64,000 nt of DNA from an uncultured Carboxylicivirga sp. (GCF_963668385.1 NZ_OY764327.1:4374501-4438500), one strand, 5' to 3'. Positions 9,740 to 18,995 are shown, counted from the first letter of the stretch. Notes: generated by a model not told the origin, from the letters alone. A program made the numbers and translations.

Positions 9740-10075
9740 TTATTGTTTATAATAAATGTAATTGCTTATAATTAACGAATTTCCATCTATCTCATATGAT
9801 ATTCCAACTTTTTCTTCGTAATCATCTATAATGATTAAACTCTCTGTAAATTCATAAGAAAAAGGTGTATCATATACTTCTCCAATTTCATCAACAAATC
9901 TATAAGTACCTTCCAAATTGCTTTGGAAAGTATATTGGTCATACCAATTTTCAGAAGTATTCTCATATTTCCATGTTCCAATAAATGGATTTGATAAACT
10001 ATCATCATCCTTTTCACAAGAACAAACAGTAATCACCATTAAAATAGCAAATAAGTAAAATTTTAAGTTTTTCAT
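9740..10075 (-). CDS. Small lipoprotein, lipocalin-like
   Basis: The 111-residue protein has a lipoprotein signal peptide (MKNLKFYLFAILMVITVCSC) with the lipidated cysteine at 20, followed by EKDDD as in many surface or outer-membrane lipoproteins of this phylum. The rest has the GTWKYENTSENWYDQYTF pattern and alternating strands of the lipocalin-like (DUF4923/lipocalin_4 type) small lipoproteins common in Bacteroidota. No enzyme motif is present. It is monocistronic, between the protease gene and the LytTR regulator. Function unknown. Confidence 0.75.
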   Translation of the reverse strand: MKNLKFYLFAILMVITVCSCEKDDDSLSNPFIGTWKYENTSENWYDQYTFQSNLEGTYRFVDEIGEVYDTPFSYEFTESLIIIDDYEEKVGISYEIDGNSLIISNYIYYKQ

Positions 10076-10276
10076 GACTTTAAGATTAATTGGTTAATAA
10101 TGGTGCAATTAACAGCTAAAAGTCACTTTTTTCAATAGGCTTAAGTATAGCAATTCTTTGAATGGTAATAATGGGTAGTTGAATGGTAAATGTTAGGGAG
10201 TGAAAGGATAAAATGTTAGTAAATAAAGGCCAAAACGTTGTTTTTTACTATGGGAATTTGTTAGGTTTTAGAAAAA

Positions 10277-11056
10277 TTATGAAATGCATTTATCTTTAAA
10301 TTCTTTTAATCTTCCTCTGGAAATTGTAAGAGTTATCTCTTCGTTACATTTTTTTAAGATGCATTTTCTGCTTTTTGTTTCAATATCTGTTAAATAATCG
10401 AGATTGATTACTGTGCAACGGTCAATCTGATAGAAATCTTCCTTGGGTAATAAGTCGATTATTTCTTTTAGGCTTTTATTACCTGGTATGGTGTCGTATT
10501 GCGTTGTGGTATAATAGACTTTAACTTGCTCTGTTGTATTATTTATTTTCTGAAAGAATAGTACATTACTTAATGCTATTTGCTTTAAACCGGTAATGGT
10601 GGGAAGTAATACTCTTTTGCTTTTACTGAATATTCTACTGACAGATTCAAGTTTACTATTGTTTTTAGGTATAGAAAACGTGTTTCGGAATCGTTGTATT
10701 GCCATAGATAAGTCGTAAGCATTAACAGGTTTTAAAAGGTAATCAATAGCGTTGTTTCGTAATGCATCAATAGCATAATGACCAAATGCAGTGGTAAATA
10801 TAATTTTAGGGCATTGAATATGTGCTTGCAATAATTCATTAATTAAATCAAATCCTGATTTACCTGGCATTTCAACATCAAGAAAGAGTAAATGTGGTTT
10901 TTCCTTCATTATTAGTTGAATACCTTCTTCAACATTGTTTGCTATTCCTTTAATTTCGATATCGTTAAAACTTGCTAATAGATCTTTTAAATTCTCTATA
11001 GCTTCATTGTAATCATCTATTATTAGACAAGTGTATTGGGTAGAACTAATAGACAT
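10277..11056 (-). CDS. LytTR-family response regulator
   Basis: The 259-residue cytoplasmic protein has a receiver domain at 8-125, with phospho-acceptor Asp near 60 in LLFLDVEMPGKSGFDL, the conserved Thr in FTTAF and Lys in YLLKPV. The C-terminal LytTR DNA-binding domain (about 155-258) contains the segments ending FYQIDRCTVINLDYLTDIE. It lies 24 bases downstream of the histidine kinase gene on the same strand, so the two form a LytS/LytR-like pair. Targets are unknown; lrgAB lies 3.5 kb upstream on the same strand. Confidence 0.92.
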   Translation of the reverse strand: MSISSTQYTCLIIDDYNEAIENLKDLLASFNDIEIKGIANNVEEGIQLIMKEKPHLLFLDVEMPGKSGFDLINELLQAHIQCPKIIFTTAFGHYAIDALRNNAIDYLLKPVNAYDLSMAIQRFRNTFSIPKNNSKLESVSRIFSKSKRVLLPTITGLKQIALSNVLFFQKINNTTEQVKVYYTTTQYDTIPGNKSLKEIIDLLPKEDFYQIDRCTVINLDYLTDIETKSRKCILKKCNEEITLTISRGRLKEFKDKCIS

Positions 11057-11080
11057 ATTATGGAATTAGATAATGGGTTT

Positions 11081-13120
11081 TTAATTAACAGAATAAGAAT
11101 AGTGTAGAGGGATTCTCAATATTACTTTGGTTCCAAATACTGACTTATGGGGGTCTAGTAAATCGATAATTTCCATATTCATTTTTTCAGGATTTCGAGC
11201 ATTAAATAATTCAATCATTTGTTGCTGTGTTTTTAAGCCAACACCGGTTGATGGAATTTTTAGATTCTGAGATTGTAATCGTCCTATGCCATCATCTTCA
11301 ACGGTTACTACAATATTATTATTTTGGGCCTCAACATTAACTTCAATGCGACCGCTACTTTTTTTAGGTTTAATGCCATGTTTTAATGCATTTTCAACAT
11401 GTGTTTGTATACACATTGGAAGAACTTTAAATTGGCAATTAACATTATTGCTAATATTAATATTGTATTTGAATTTTTGCTGACAACAAATGCTCTCTAA
11501 TTCTAAGTAATTAATAACAAAATCCATTTCTTCTTGCAGAGTAATAGTAGAATTATCAGCATGTTCTAATGTTGATTGCAGTAATTTTGATAATCGATTT
11601 AAAAAGCTATGTGCACGTTGTTTATCTTCCTGTTTGAAAAAATTCCAGAAATTATTTAATGCATTAAAAATAAAATGAGGGGATAACTGATTTTGTATAC
11701 TTCTAAGCTGATATCCTGTAATTATTTTGTCTAATTCAGCTTTATAAACAGCTTTGTCTTTTATACGCTTTAAGCGCATGTATATAATTAAATATGCAAA
11801 TAATGATACTAAAATAAAGCTTAATGAGATTAGTAACCAATTCCTACTCTTGTATAATTTAATTTCATATTCCTTTTTATGAATTTCTTGAGCTTGATTT
11901 TGAACTTGTTTCTCTTTTTCTGCCAGATGTAAATTTCTTTCCAGTTTTTGAACTTTCCATTTAACTTCTGTATTGATAATATCGTTTTTAGCAAGTTGAT
12001 ATTGCTCGTAACTATTTAACGCTAGCTCTGGTTTTTTTATTTTTTTATATAATTTATACTGCCTCTGATAATGGCGCTTTTTTAGTTCGGGAATAATCTC
12101 AATATCATTGATCATATCATTTGCTTTGAGAAAGTAGTTTTTGGCTTTTGAATATTCCTCCTTCTGAAAATAGTATCCTCCCATTAAGCTAATAGCATAA
12201 AACTTTCCATACATACTCTTCAACTTATCAAAAAGATTTAGTCCCTCATTAATGTTTATATATGCTTTATCTAATTCTGCCAGGTCAAGATATATTTCAC
12301 CAATATTTGTTTTTGCTAATGCTTCATAGAAAGGAAGTTTGTTTTTTAATGCGATTTGTAGTGAGCGATTGTAGAACTCAATCGATTTTGAATATTTTCT
12401 TTTTGTATACAAGGCATATCCCATATTAGCATGCCATTCTGCAATATATCCAATGTATAAGACAGAATCTTTTAAATGTCCAGCTTGTTTTAGATATTCA
12501 ATACCTTTATCAGCTTCGTCAACTTGAATTAAAATTTGAGCTATCATATTAAGTATAGAAAACTGCATATCATAATCGGCAACTAATTCACTTAATCGAA
12601 GTGCATCTTTATAATTTAAGAATGATTCATAGAGATTCCCTTGATTCTTTTTGACGATACCAAGGTTTAGTTTTGCCATCATTAATATATTGGTATATTC
12701 TCCATTCTTTATTAATTGCGATATGGTTGTATAACACGAATCTGCTTTGTTGTAGTTCCCAGCATCCATATATAAACCACCTTCTAATCCTGTTATTTGG
12801 GCATGGAAATACCTCTTGTGAGAGGTGTCTTTTAATAGGTTTAATTTATGATATAAATTTTGAATAAGAGATTTTGCTGTATCGGGCATACCCTTGAAAT
12901 AGGCTAATTTATGCTTAAATATTAGGGATTCTATTTCACAACTGTCATTGTGATAATCATGATAGTGTTCAACTGCTTTATTTGCGTAGTAGTAGGCCGA
13001 ATCAAGATCCGTATTAATATAAGTTTTAGCTTTTTTGAGATAGTTGAAATTTGTAGCGGCAGAGCAAATAATAGCATTAGTAAAAAACACTAAAGCAATA
13101 CACAATTGAGGGATGGACAT
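11081..13120 (-). CDS. TPR-containing sensor histidine kinase, LytS-like core
   Basis: The 679-residue protein has an N-terminal signal or anchor segment and then about nine TPR-like helical repeats (roughly residues 40-390), which likely form the periplasmic sensor. A coiled-coil stretch (390-425) and one membrane helix near 427-449 (NWLLISLSFILVSLFAYLII) follow. The His_kinase core has the phospho-acceptor motif SPHFIFNALN, and the ATPase part has HVENALKHG and DDGIGR. This is the short LytS-type kinase domain that partners LytTR regulators. The regulator gene follows after 24 bases. The signal sensed is not predictable. Confidence 0.92.
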   Translation of the reverse strand: MSIPQLCIALVFFTNAIICSAATNFNYLKKAKTYINTDLDSAYYYANKAVEHYHDYHNDSCEIESLIFKHKLAYFKGMPDTAKSLIQNLYHKLNLLKDTSHKRYFHAQITGLEGGLYMDAGNYNKADSCYTTISQLIKNGEYTNILMMAKLNLGIVKKNQGNLYESFLNYKDALRLSELVADYDMQFSILNMIAQILIQVDEADKGIEYLKQAGHLKDSVLYIGYIAEWHANMGYALYTKRKYSKSIEFYNRSLQIALKNKLPFYEALAKTNIGEIYLDLAELDKAYININEGLNLFDKLKSMYGKFYAISLMGGYYFQKEEYSKAKNYFLKANDMINDIEIIPELKKRHYQRQYKLYKKIKKPELALNSYEQYQLAKNDIINTEVKWKVQKLERNLHLAEKEKQVQNQAQEIHKKEYEIKLYKSRNWLLISLSFILVSLFAYLIIYMRLKRIKDKAVYKAELDKIITGYQLRSIQNQLSPHFIFNALNNFWNFFKQEDKQRAHSFLNRLSKLLQSTLEHADNSTITLQEEMDFVINYLELESICCQQKFKYNINISNNVNCQFKVLPMCIQTHVENALKHGIKPKKSSGRIEVNVEAQNNNIVVTVEDDGIGRLQSQNLKIPSTGVGLKTQQQMIELFNARNPEKMNMEIIDLLDPHKSVFGTKVILRIPLHYSYSVN

Positions 13121-13283
13121 TATATATTGGTTAAAAGTTTGATGGAATAAATTTCTAATAATTAACCATTTAATTTATTGTTTTTGTTTTTTGTTTTGAT
13201 GAATTTATTAATCATTAATATAAAATTACAATATTGTTTGATTAATAAATGAACTATAAATGTTTGTTGAATAATTAGTTGGT

Positions 13284-13312
13284 ATAACGAAACGGTAGTT
13301 ATGCGCTTTTTT
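13284..13312. repeat. Second copy of the 29-base terminator-half sequence at 6375-6403
   Basis: These 29 bases (beginning ATAACGAAACGG, ending GCGCTTTTTT) are identical to 6375-6403. Here the left arm of the stem is not conserved (GTTGGTATAAC instead of ATGCGCATAAC), so only a 5-bp stem remains. The copy ends at the stop codon of the minus-strand hydrolase gene. Confidence 0.85.
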
Positions 13313-14571
13313 TATCTTGTTTTTACAAACTTTATGCAATGTTGTTTGTGCTTGATACTTATTAAGCAAAAATAAATTCCGGTGTCAAACATATTGATAT
13401 TAATGGTGGTTTGATTGTGTTCCTGTAATAAAAGGCAACCATTTGAATCGTATATTTCCACTAAGAGATTATCCGGAGTAATAGGGAGGCCAATATTTAT
13501 AATATCATTGGCCGGATTTGGAAATATGGTTGGATAACTTTCTGAAAAGTTAGCTATGGTAATGCCAACACTCGAATCGCAATAGTTTGATCGTGGATTG
13601 TTTTCGCTGCCACAAGGCGAATTATACTTTGCTTCATCATATATTGGCACAGGGTTGTCGCTCCACAATAGGTTGGGTAATAATCCCATCTCAATTTGTT
13701 CAGTACTGCCGTTACCCAACGCAATTTGTTTGGCAGTAACATTACCAGTGAATGTGTAATCAGCCAAAGCATCCAGTAAACGAAAGGTTACATAATAGTC
13801 TAAGGCATCAAATTCAGCATTGTTGGTATATTGTACCGGTAGGGTATGATCAGCTTCGTAAACGTATCCGTTAATGGTTGATGAATAGGCTATCAAACAA
13901 TCTTTATGAGACTTATCAATGGCGATGGCATTAAATATATCCATACCCATTCGATGATCGTTGGAAGTATCGTCATCATAAAGCACGGTTAAAAGATTAC
14001 AGTCAGATGGATAGTTTTGTAACTCTTCCTGGCTAATTTCAAAAGAATACCAGGGAGCTGAGCAATACATAAAACGTCCGTTACTACCCCAGTTGAATTG
14101 AGTAAATAATTTGTAGGCGTTGGTGGGGGTAGCTCCGCCACCAAACGACTGTCCAAAGAAACCTACTCGGGTAGTATCGATGATAGAAGTGGCTGTTCGT
14201 GCAGTCTTGATAAAACCATCTCTTAACGTGGCATAACGCTCACTATTATCAACACCAATCGATTTATATGGAACAAATACAACTGCATATCCGCGAGAAG
14301 CCAAATGGCGTAGTGTTTCAATATGAAAAGCAGTGTCTACCGAAGCATATCCATGCGAGTAAAATATGGTAGGTACAGGTTTTGAAGTTGCTGTTGGATA
14401 GAAAACCGATATATCCCTGAGCGCCCAATAATCGTTGGTAATATTTAGTACCTCTACATTATACTCACCATTGGAGCCATATGCTTCCGTTATAGCTGGT
14501 ATGGGCCCTTGATATTGTGCGCTGAGCTTGAAAAAGGTGGTGCTTAATACAAAAAGTATTAAATATTTCAT
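13312..14571 (-). CDS. Secreted alpha/beta hydrolase with T9SS sorting tail
   Basis: The 419-residue protein has a signal peptide (first 18 residues, ending LSAQ). The alpha/beta-hydrolase domain includes the oxyanion-region motif YSHGYAS, the nucleophile elbow GFFGQSFGGG (Ser is the predicted nucleophile) and a later DHTLP histidine. The closest general type is the dienelactone hydrolase/PET-hydrolase-like esterase group; substrate unknown. The last 75 residues are a type A T9SS tail (IFPNPANDIINIGL, then MFDTGIYFCLI), so it is predicted to be delivered to the cell surface or medium. It follows lrgB after 31 bases on the same strand and may be cotranscribed. Confidence 0.85.
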   Translation of the reverse strand: MKYLILFVLSTTFFKLSAQYQGPIPAITEAYGSNGEYNVEVLNITNDYWALRDISVFYPTATSKPVPTIFYSHGYASVDTAFHIETLRHLASRGYAVVFVPYKSIGVDNSERYATLRDGFIKTARTATSIIDTTRVGFFGQSFGGGATPTNAYKLFTQFNWGSNGRFMYCSAPWYSFEISQEELQNYPSDCNLLTVLYDDDTSNDHRMGMDIFNAIAIDKSHKDCLIAYSSTINGYVYEADHTLPVQYTNNAEFDALDYYVTFRLLDALADYTFTGNVTAKQIALGNGSTEQIEMGLLPNLLWSDNPVPIYDEAKYNSPCGSENNPRSNYCDSSVGITIANFSESYPTIFPNPANDIINIGLPITPDNLLVEIYDSNGCLLLQEHNQTTININMFDTGIYFCLISIKHKQHCIKFVKTR

Positions 14572-14602
14572 AAACAGGTTTTGGCATAAATATAATGCTT
14601 TT

Positions 14603-15301
14603 TTAATACCAACCTGTAAGTTGTAATATGGCCGCTGTAATTACAGTAGTAATAGCAGCTACACCGATGGCTAAGCTACTTACAGCACCTTCGGTTTCGC
14701 CCATTTCAATGGCTTTGGTGGTGCCTAATACGTGGGCAGAAGTACCCAAAGTTAATCCTTTGGCAATGGGGTGAGTAATGCGTAGTACCTTATAGATTGT
14801 TTTAGCTATGGCGGCACCTAATAATCCGGTTATAATAATAGAAATAACGGTAATACCTTCGATAGCTCCAAGCGAGTTACTTACTGCAATTCCTATTGGG
14901 GTTGTAACCGAGTGGGGAATAAGCGATCGTTCGAGCAGTTCATTCAGATTAAATACACGGCACAATATAATTACCGATATAAAAGATGCAGCTACTCCAC
15001 TGAAGATGCCTCCCAATATCGAAAACTTATGCTGTACCAGTAATTTGCGTTGACGATAGAGAGGCAGGGCCAACACTACTGTTACCGGCCCTAGAAAGGC
15101 ATGGATAAAGCCCGCACCTTTAGTGTAATGCTCGTATGGAATATGAACTTGGGTAAGAACAATAATAATTAAAAAGGCACTTAATAATAATGGATTAATC
15201 CAATTCTGCTTTGTTTTTTTGCGGAGCCAAATACATCCGTAATATAAACCTAATGTAAGTAATATGCCAAAAAGGTGGGTGTTGGTGAGTGATTCAGTCA
15301 T
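14603..15301 (-). CDS. lrgB: LrgB-family inner membrane protein
   Basis: The 232-residue multi-pass membrane protein has the LrgB/CidB family features: about seven hydrophobic segments, FLGPVTVVLALPLYRQ, RSLIPHSVTTPIGIAVS and KGLTLGTSAHVLGTTKAIEMGE. Family members act with LrgA/CidA, either as holin/antiholin-like modulators of murein hydrolase export or as transporters of small metabolites (the plant homologue PLGG1 carries glycolate/glycerate). The start overlaps the end of lrgA by 8 bases, indicating translational coupling. Confidence 0.92.
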   Translation of the reverse strand: MTESLTNTHLFGILLTLGLYYGCIWLRKKTKQNWINPLLLSAFLIIIVLTQVHIPYEHYTKGAGFIHAFLGPVTVVLALPLYRQRKLLVQHKFSILGGIFSGVAASFISVIILCRVFNLNELLERSLIPHSVTTPIGIAVSNSLGAIEGITVISIIITGLLGAAIAKTIYKVLRITHPIAKGLTLGTSAHVLGTTKAIEMGETEGAVSSLAIGVAAITTVITAAILQLTGWY

Positions 15302-15647
15302 TTTTCTTGCTTTTGATTAAAAACTGAGTTGCCAAACTGGTTACAACCATCACAAATATGGTTGATAGAACAATGGTGCTTACTGTTGCAGCTAAATGTC
15401 CCTCCAAAAACTGGTACGATACCATTACACTTACGCCTGCCGGAATAAAGAAGAAAGGCATATTATCGAGCAAAAAAGTAGATGTTTCTGCAATGTGCTC
15501 TTCCTTAACAATCCCCAATAATAAAAGTGCCAATAAAATAAGCATTCCTATTATGCTTCCTGGTAGTGGTACTGATAATGTTTCGCTTATAAGCTCACCG
15601 GCAAAGTTGATGGCCAGTATGATAAATAGTTGCTTAAAAATTTTCAT
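15294..15647 (-). CDS. lrgA: LrgA/CidA-family membrane protein
   Basis: The 117-residue protein has four hydrophobic segments and the family motif SVPLPGSIIGMLILLALL, followed by FFIPAGVSVM. It is the small partner of LrgB and is the first gene of the lrgAB unit (8-base overlap). In Firmicutes lrgAB is controlled by the LytSR two-component system. A LytS-like kinase and LytTR regulator lie 2.2-5.4 kb away here, which suggests but does not show a similar link. Confidence 0.9.
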   Translation of the reverse strand: MKIFKQLFIILAINFAGELISETLSVPLPGSIIGMLILLALLLLGIVKEEHIAETSTFLLDNMPFFFIPAGVSVMVSYQFLEGHLAATVSTIVLSTIFVMVVTSLATQFLIKSKKND

Positions 15648-15754
15648 TCCCCGCAGTTAAAATCAGATAAACGGCAAAATTAATAGAATAATTTGATGGG
15701 AAGAAGATGAATGTATTTTAATTAATGATAGGTTGCTTTTTTGTTTACAAAAAG

Positions 15755-15788
15755 AAAACGGATGATAACCGTTGCTATCATCCGTTTT
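15755..15788. terminator. Intrinsic terminator-like hairpin
   Basis: A 13-bp stem (AAAACGGATGATA at 15755-15767, TATCATCCGTTTT at 15776-15788) has an 8-base loop and ends in TTTTT. No plus-strand gene lies immediately upstream, so it is either the end of an undetected transcript or part of the repeat family also present at 17852 and 19073. Confidence 0.6.
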
Positions 15789-15789
15789 T

Positions 15790-15880
15790 ACTAACCTAAC
15801 CCAAATCTATGAAAAAAAATCTGATAGGTATTAAACAAGTTGTGTGCCAAAAAATGTTGGTAAATATTATTGTATGTTAA
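15790..15880 (+). repeat. Diverged repeat copy A with a 23-codon open frame
   Basis: From about 15790 the sequence reads CTAACCTAACCCAAATCTAT, then an ATG at 15809 opening a 23-residue frame that starts MKKNLIGIKQ and ends in Cys before TAA (15878-15880). The same arrangement recurs at 17891-17983. It resembles the 5' end of outer-membrane receptor genes in this phylum, so both copies may be decayed gene starts; this is inference. Confidence 0.55.
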
Positions 15881-16223
15881 TATATGTTTAGTTGATAATT
15901 TGTGGATAAAGTTGGCAAACGTATGCTAAAAACGTGTTTTAGTATATATTTATACGTTTTCTCTTTATCGTAATCATGGTGGTTGTTATCAAACACTAAC
16001 AATTCTGAGCTCAGTTTTAGTTTGTGCAATACTCGTGCGCAAATAAATAGGTTTTAGAAACACTCAGGCATGGTAAAATTTCATTTATACCCCATTTGTA
16101 TGTAGAATTCTACTATTGTAATAAAAAAGAATGTATATAGGAAATAGAATATTCAATAACAAAGTATGACAACTATTGAACTTCAAATAATTGTGCCTTA
16201 AATTGAATATATAAACTGAACAG

Positions 16224-16796
16224 ATGAATGGGAATAGAGAATTCTACAACGAATTTAGAGCCATAATAGATCGATATGATCGTTATGAGGCCAATATGGA
16301 AAAATTTGTTCCTAAACTTATCGAAGGAAGTAGGGATATTATACTTCTTTTTTATCCCGAAAAATACGATAAAATTAAATGGGAGTCGCAGGCATTTATC
16401 GATTTTGCAGAAGACAGTTTCTCAGGTGTTGATATTATTTTAAATCACTATTTATATGGGTATGAAAAAACCGATGTTTTGGTTGAATGGTCTACAGAAA
16501 TAAAGGCTTGGGTTCCTTGTGAAGAATGGCATAGCAAATGGTTGTCGTTAGCAAAAACAACAGAGTGCTGGATGAATATTCTAAAGTTGATACGTGATTC
16601 ATATTTCGAAGCAGTTTATTATGGATGTTACCAAATGCATTTCTTTTTTTTATTTAAAAAACTGATTGTTGATTTTTATCCCGAATTAATTGATCTCTCA
16701 TCGGAAGGATTCAGAGAGTTAAATACTTTTCTTGCTTATCAAGCACATTTACTACAAAAGCAGATATATACTGATTTTGTGGATTATAGATTTTGA
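16224..16796 (+). CDS. Hypothetical cytoplasmic protein, 190 residues
   Basis: No family is recognised. The protein has no signal peptide or membrane helix, is rich in aromatic residues (many Tyr, Trp and Phe) and appears mostly helical. Notable segments are YDRYEANMEKFVPKLIEG near the N-terminus, EEWHSKWLSLAKTTECW in the middle and ELIDLSSEGFRELNTFLAYQ near the end. The ATG at 16224 is the first start in the frame. It stands alone between non-coding stretches, with a membrane protein gene 210 bases downstream. Coding is supported by length and codon usage like the neighbours. Confidence 0.6.
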   Translation: MNGNREFYNEFRAIIDRYDRYEANMEKFVPKLIEGSRDIILLFYPEKYDKIKWESQAFIDFAEDSFSGVDIILNHYLYGYEKTDVLVEWSTEIKAWVPCEEWHSKWLSLAKTTECWMNILKLIRDSYFEAVYYGCYQMHFFFLFKKLIVDFYPELIDLSSEGFRELNTFLAYQAHLLQKQIYTDFVDYRF

Positions 16797-17006
16797 AAGT
16801 TACCAAGATCATAGATTATAATCTACAAGGTTATTTGTACATCAAATAATAGATGATGATAACCTATACTAATATTGTATTTTGAAGGAAACTAAACTCC
16901 AACGGTGATTAAAATCTAGCGAAATTATTGTTGAGATTGTAATCAGAGTTGTTTTATTAAAAGCTTCTTTATTAAATTAGTACCTATAAAATATAGCTAA
17001 TCGCCA

Positions 17007-17642
17007 ATGTGTTTTTCTGCTGAAGTTAGTTTTGGAGCCAGTGCTGTAATATCTACTGTAGGAATAGTAGCACTTTTAAAAAATAAACAACAAGATAAAG
17101 TTTATTTTGCCATGATTCCTCTTATGTTTGGGGTACAGCAATTTTTTGAAGGATGGTTATGGATCTCGTTGGAGAATGATGGTTATAAGTATGTAGAATC
17201 AGTAGCTACAATTGGATTTTTAATTTTCGCTCAATTGATTTGGCCCGTTTGGGTGCCTCTCTCAACCTATAATCTTGAAAATAATCAAAATAGAAAAAAA
17301 TGGATGCGTATAGCGCTTCTGGTAGGAATTACACTTTTTGTAATTTTAGGATATCGAATGTTAATGTACCCTGTTTCAGCTCAAATTGATGGACATCATG
17401 TTTTTTATCAGGTTGGGCATTTCCAAAGTACTAATTGGTGGAGTGGTATATTATATCTCTTACCAGCTGTAATTCCATTCGCTATTTCAAGCAACCATCA
17501 AATCAATTATCTGGGTGTTGCAATGCTTTTATTCTTTATTGTGGCAAAAGTATTTTATCTAAAATATATGATTTCGGTATGGTGTATGTTTGCTGCTGTA
17601 TTGAGTATTTATATTGTTTTTATACTGAAAAAAGAGAGATGA
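17007..17642 (+). CDS. DUF6629-like integral membrane protein
   Basis: The 211-residue protein has about seven hydrophobic helices and starts MCFSAEVSFGASA, the N-terminal signature of the DUF6629 family. Typical elements are PLMFGVQQFFEGWLW and QLIWPVWVPLS. No catalytic motif is visible and the biochemical function of the family is unknown to me. It is monocistronic; the next gene is on the opposite strand. Confidence 0.75.
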   Translation: MCFSAEVSFGASAVISTVGIVALLKNKQQDKVYFAMIPLMFGVQQFFEGWLWISLENDGYKYVESVATIGFLIFAQLIWPVWVPLSTYNLENNQNRKKWMRIALLVGITLFVILGYRMLMYPVSAQIDGHHVFYQVGHFQSTNWWSGILYLLPAVIPFAISSNHQINYLGVAMLLFFIVAKVFYLKYMISVWCMFAAVLSIYIVFILKKER

Positions 17643-18011
17643 TATTAACCACAGATTATAAGTATTTGATTTAACTAAATGCCGGCAGAAGGGGAAAAGT
17701 TTACCAGTTGAATTGTTAAGCTGTTTATTTGTTGAATTGTCATCAACGCACTTTGCACTTGTTTCTATGCACCACAGAAACAAGCTATCAGCCATCAGCT
17801 ATTAGCTTTCTTCAGTGTGCGGACTCCGAGCTTTGGTCAAAGCAAAAACCCAAAAAGGATGATAGCCTTTACTAACATCCTTTTTTGAAATAACCTAAAC
17901 CCAAATCTATAAAAAAAATCTACTGGAATTGGTTATTCAACTCTTGTGCCAAAGTGGTGTTTAAGAATCTTATTGAGTGTTAATTAAAGTTGATTTGTGT
18001 AGCCTGCTCAA
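17643..18011. other. 369-base intergenic region with repeat copy B
   Basis: It holds low-complexity sequence at 17680-17820 (GCTATCAGCCATCAGCTATT-type short repeats), a stem-loop at 17852-17885 and the second copy of the repeat at 17891-17983. No gene is supported. Confidence 0.55.
17852..17983 (+). repeat. Diverged repeat copy B (hairpin plus broken 24-codon frame)
   Basis: A 10-bp stem (AAAAAGGATG at 17852-17861, CATCCTTTTT at 17876-17885) is followed by TAACCTAAACCCAAATCTAT. A frame then opens with ATA at 17909 where copy A has ATG, and runs 24 codons to a Cys codon and TAA at 17981-17983. The order and spacing match copy A at 15755-15880. The lost start codon suggests decay. Confidence 0.55.
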
Positions 18012-18995
18012 TCAATTAATAGGAAATTGTAAATAATCATCTTTCCATATGGCTTGTTGAGTATGGCCATCGATATTACCACCCGAAAGTAGTATCATAA
18101 TGCGTTTTTTGCTCTTTTGTTTTGTCAACCACTGATGGGCTGCTTCCATTGCCATAGCGCTGGTGGGTTCAATATGTACTTTTAAAAGATGCGTTAACCA
18201 TTGTGTCCAATAAATAATTTTCGATTCTTCTACTTCATAAAAATCATCGAGTTGTTTCAGGTATTCAAAAGTAATATCTCCAACCGACATGGTCATAGCA
18301 CCATCTGCAAGTGTTTGAGGTGTTTTTGCTAACTGTTGAATGCATCCCATACGAAGCGATTGGGCAGCGTCGTTAGCATTTAAAGGTTCAGCGCCAATTA
18401 CTTGTGTTGATTGAGAAAAACCTTTGCTTGCAACTAAAGTGCCCGATAATAAACCGCCACCACCACAAGGTGCAAATAGGGCATTGATATTATCAACCTC
18501 CTGCAGTGCTTCTAAAGCAGCAGTACCTTGCCCTGCTATTACCTGCTCGTGATTAAAAGGATGAATCCAATAAGTTCCTTTCTCAAGTGATGCCTCTCGA
18601 ACCTTTTCATCAGTAATTAATCGGTTCTCTGATAGAACAACCTCGGCCCCGTATGCTTTTGTTGCCTGTATTTTTACTTTTGAAGCATACGCAGGCATAT
18701 AAATAGTTGCCGGAATGCCAAAACGATTTGCAGCATAACCTATTGCCTGTGCATGATTACCCGAACTATTTGCAATTATTTTGGATGGATGAATATTATT
18801 TTCGCGTAACCACGATAGGGTATTACAAGCACCTCGCACTTTAAATGCTCCAATCTTTTGAAAACATTCAGCCTTGAAATAAACTTCGTGTTGTAACCAT
18901 TCGTTTAGTAATGTTGATTGTAAAATGGGTGTTCGATTAATAAAAAGATGGATGCGTTGTTGTGCTTGTCTTATATCTTCAATACTTAATGACAT
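18012..18995 (-). CDS. PLP-dependent threonine/serine dehydratase family enzyme
   Basis: The 327-residue fold-type II PLP enzyme has the cofactor lysine at 52 in IGAFKVRGA, the NSSGNHAQAIGYAA motif that holds the substrate carboxylate, and the phosphate-binding loop CGGGGLLSG. The length and the absence of a C-terminal ACT domain match catabolic threonine dehydratase, serine racemase or threo-3-hydroxyaspartate ammonia-lyase, not biosynthetic IlvA. The exact substrate cannot be set from sequence alone. It is a single gene, with hairpins on both sides. Confidence 0.85.
   Translation of the reverse strand: MSLSIEDIRQAQQRIHLFINRTPILQSTLLNEWLQHEVYFKAECFQKIGAFKVRGACNTLSWLRENNIHPSKIIANSSGNHAQAIGYAANRFGIPATIYMPAYASKVKIQATKAYGAEVVLSENRLITDEKVREASLEKGTYWIHPFNHEQVIAGQGTAALEALQEVDNINALFAPCGGGGLLSGTLVASKGFSQSTQVIGAEPLNANDAAQSLRMGCIQQLAKTPQTLADGAMTMSVGDITFEYLKQLDDFYEVEESKIIYWTQWLTHLLKVHIEPTSAMAMEAAHQWLTKQKSKKRIMILLSGGNIDGHTQQAIWKDDYLQFPIN

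Larger units (their letters stand above)
15648..16223. other. 576-base intergenic region holding a stem-loop and repeat copy A
   Basis: It contains the terminator-like hairpin at 15755-15788 and the first copy of a diverged repeat (15790-15880). From 15880 to 16223 I see AT-rich DNA with a weak inverted repeat around AAACGTAT (about 15918) and ATACGTTT (about 15953), and no gene. Confidence 0.6.
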
